A stretch of DNA of 20,966 nt from assembly GCA_964402925.1 (NCBI GenBank), contig CAYOED010000061.1, positions 1-20,966 of the forward strand, in the 5' to 3' direction. The position numbers were made by a program, and so were the translations under genes. This stretch comes from Suilimivivens sp964402925. GTDB taxonomy: Bacteria; Bacillota; Clostridia; Lachnospirales; Lachnospiraceae. Positions 20,911 to 20,966 of the stretch are shown here, in pieces (the first letter of the stretch is position 1; each line of letters opens with the position of its first letter). Under the pieces are notes generated by a model. That model was not told the DNA's origin. It did not search any database and saw only the letters and a list, made by a program, of their open reading frames with translations.

Positions 20911-20966
20911 CAGAGTGACGCTCTGAGAGGATAAATAATCCAACGTCGCCGCGCTCCCGCTCCGCA
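20911..20966. repeat. Left arm of a third rod-type element, cut by the window end
   Basis: GACGCTCTGAGAGGATAAATA is shared with the left arm of giant hairpin 1, and after a diverged 6-7 nt the module CGTCGCCGCGCTCCCGCTC (20944-20962) follows in the same orientation. By analogy a complementary arm should lie about 300 bp beyond the window, but that is not visible. Confidence 0.65.

Overview
The window looks like a chromosomal segment of a gut-type Clostridia, most likely a Lachnospiraceae member. The basis is moderate GC, AGGAGG-type ribosome sites, a lysine riboswitch on dapA, a class III fructose-1,6-bisphosphatase, DUF1836 and YerC/TrpR-like proteins, and a cell-surface type I pullulanase. 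No rRNA, intact tRNA or CRISPR array is visible.

Layout. 1-815 is gene-free and holds a 352-nt rod-shaped inverted repeat followed by a 150-nt nested hairpin repeat. 816-6106 (+) is housekeeping: a two-OB-fold SSB-like protein, a corrinoid adenosyltransferase, a lysine riboswitch with dapA-dapB, a 15-bp tandem repeat that can encode a His/Cys-rich peptide, and fbp. 6187-9948 mixes strands: an Asn/Thr-rich lipoprotein (-), a yeast-type hisA (+), a cold shock protein (-), a membrane protein with a degenerate LytM domain (+), then a TrpR-like regulator and a DUF1836 protein (-). 9949-10831 is gene-free and repeats the first arrangement: a 400-nt rod hairpin followed by a second copy of the 150-nt repeat. 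10832-12779 (+) is an overlapping four-gene operon: ECF sigma factor, probable anti-sigma factor and two membrane proteins. 12922-16083 is a large secreted pullulanase. 16178-17359 is a MerR regulator fused to a methyltransferase. 17360-20880 looks like accessory DNA: a small basic membrane protein with a possible leader peptide, a Ser-rich secreted protein with a C2H2-like motif, a ribbon-helix-helix regulator and a tyrosine recombinase. The window ends inside the left arm of a third rod-shaped element.

The most unusual content is the family of structured intergenic repeats. The two 150-nt copies have identical-length 23-bp outer stems that differ at five positions, and every difference is matched by a complementary change on the other arm. 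They share a 19-nt module with the first rod hairpin and with the element at the window end. No function is known to me. Candidates are a structured RNA, a non-autonomous mobile element, or a site used as folded single-stranded DNA. The nearby tyrosine recombinase is a possible but unproven partner.
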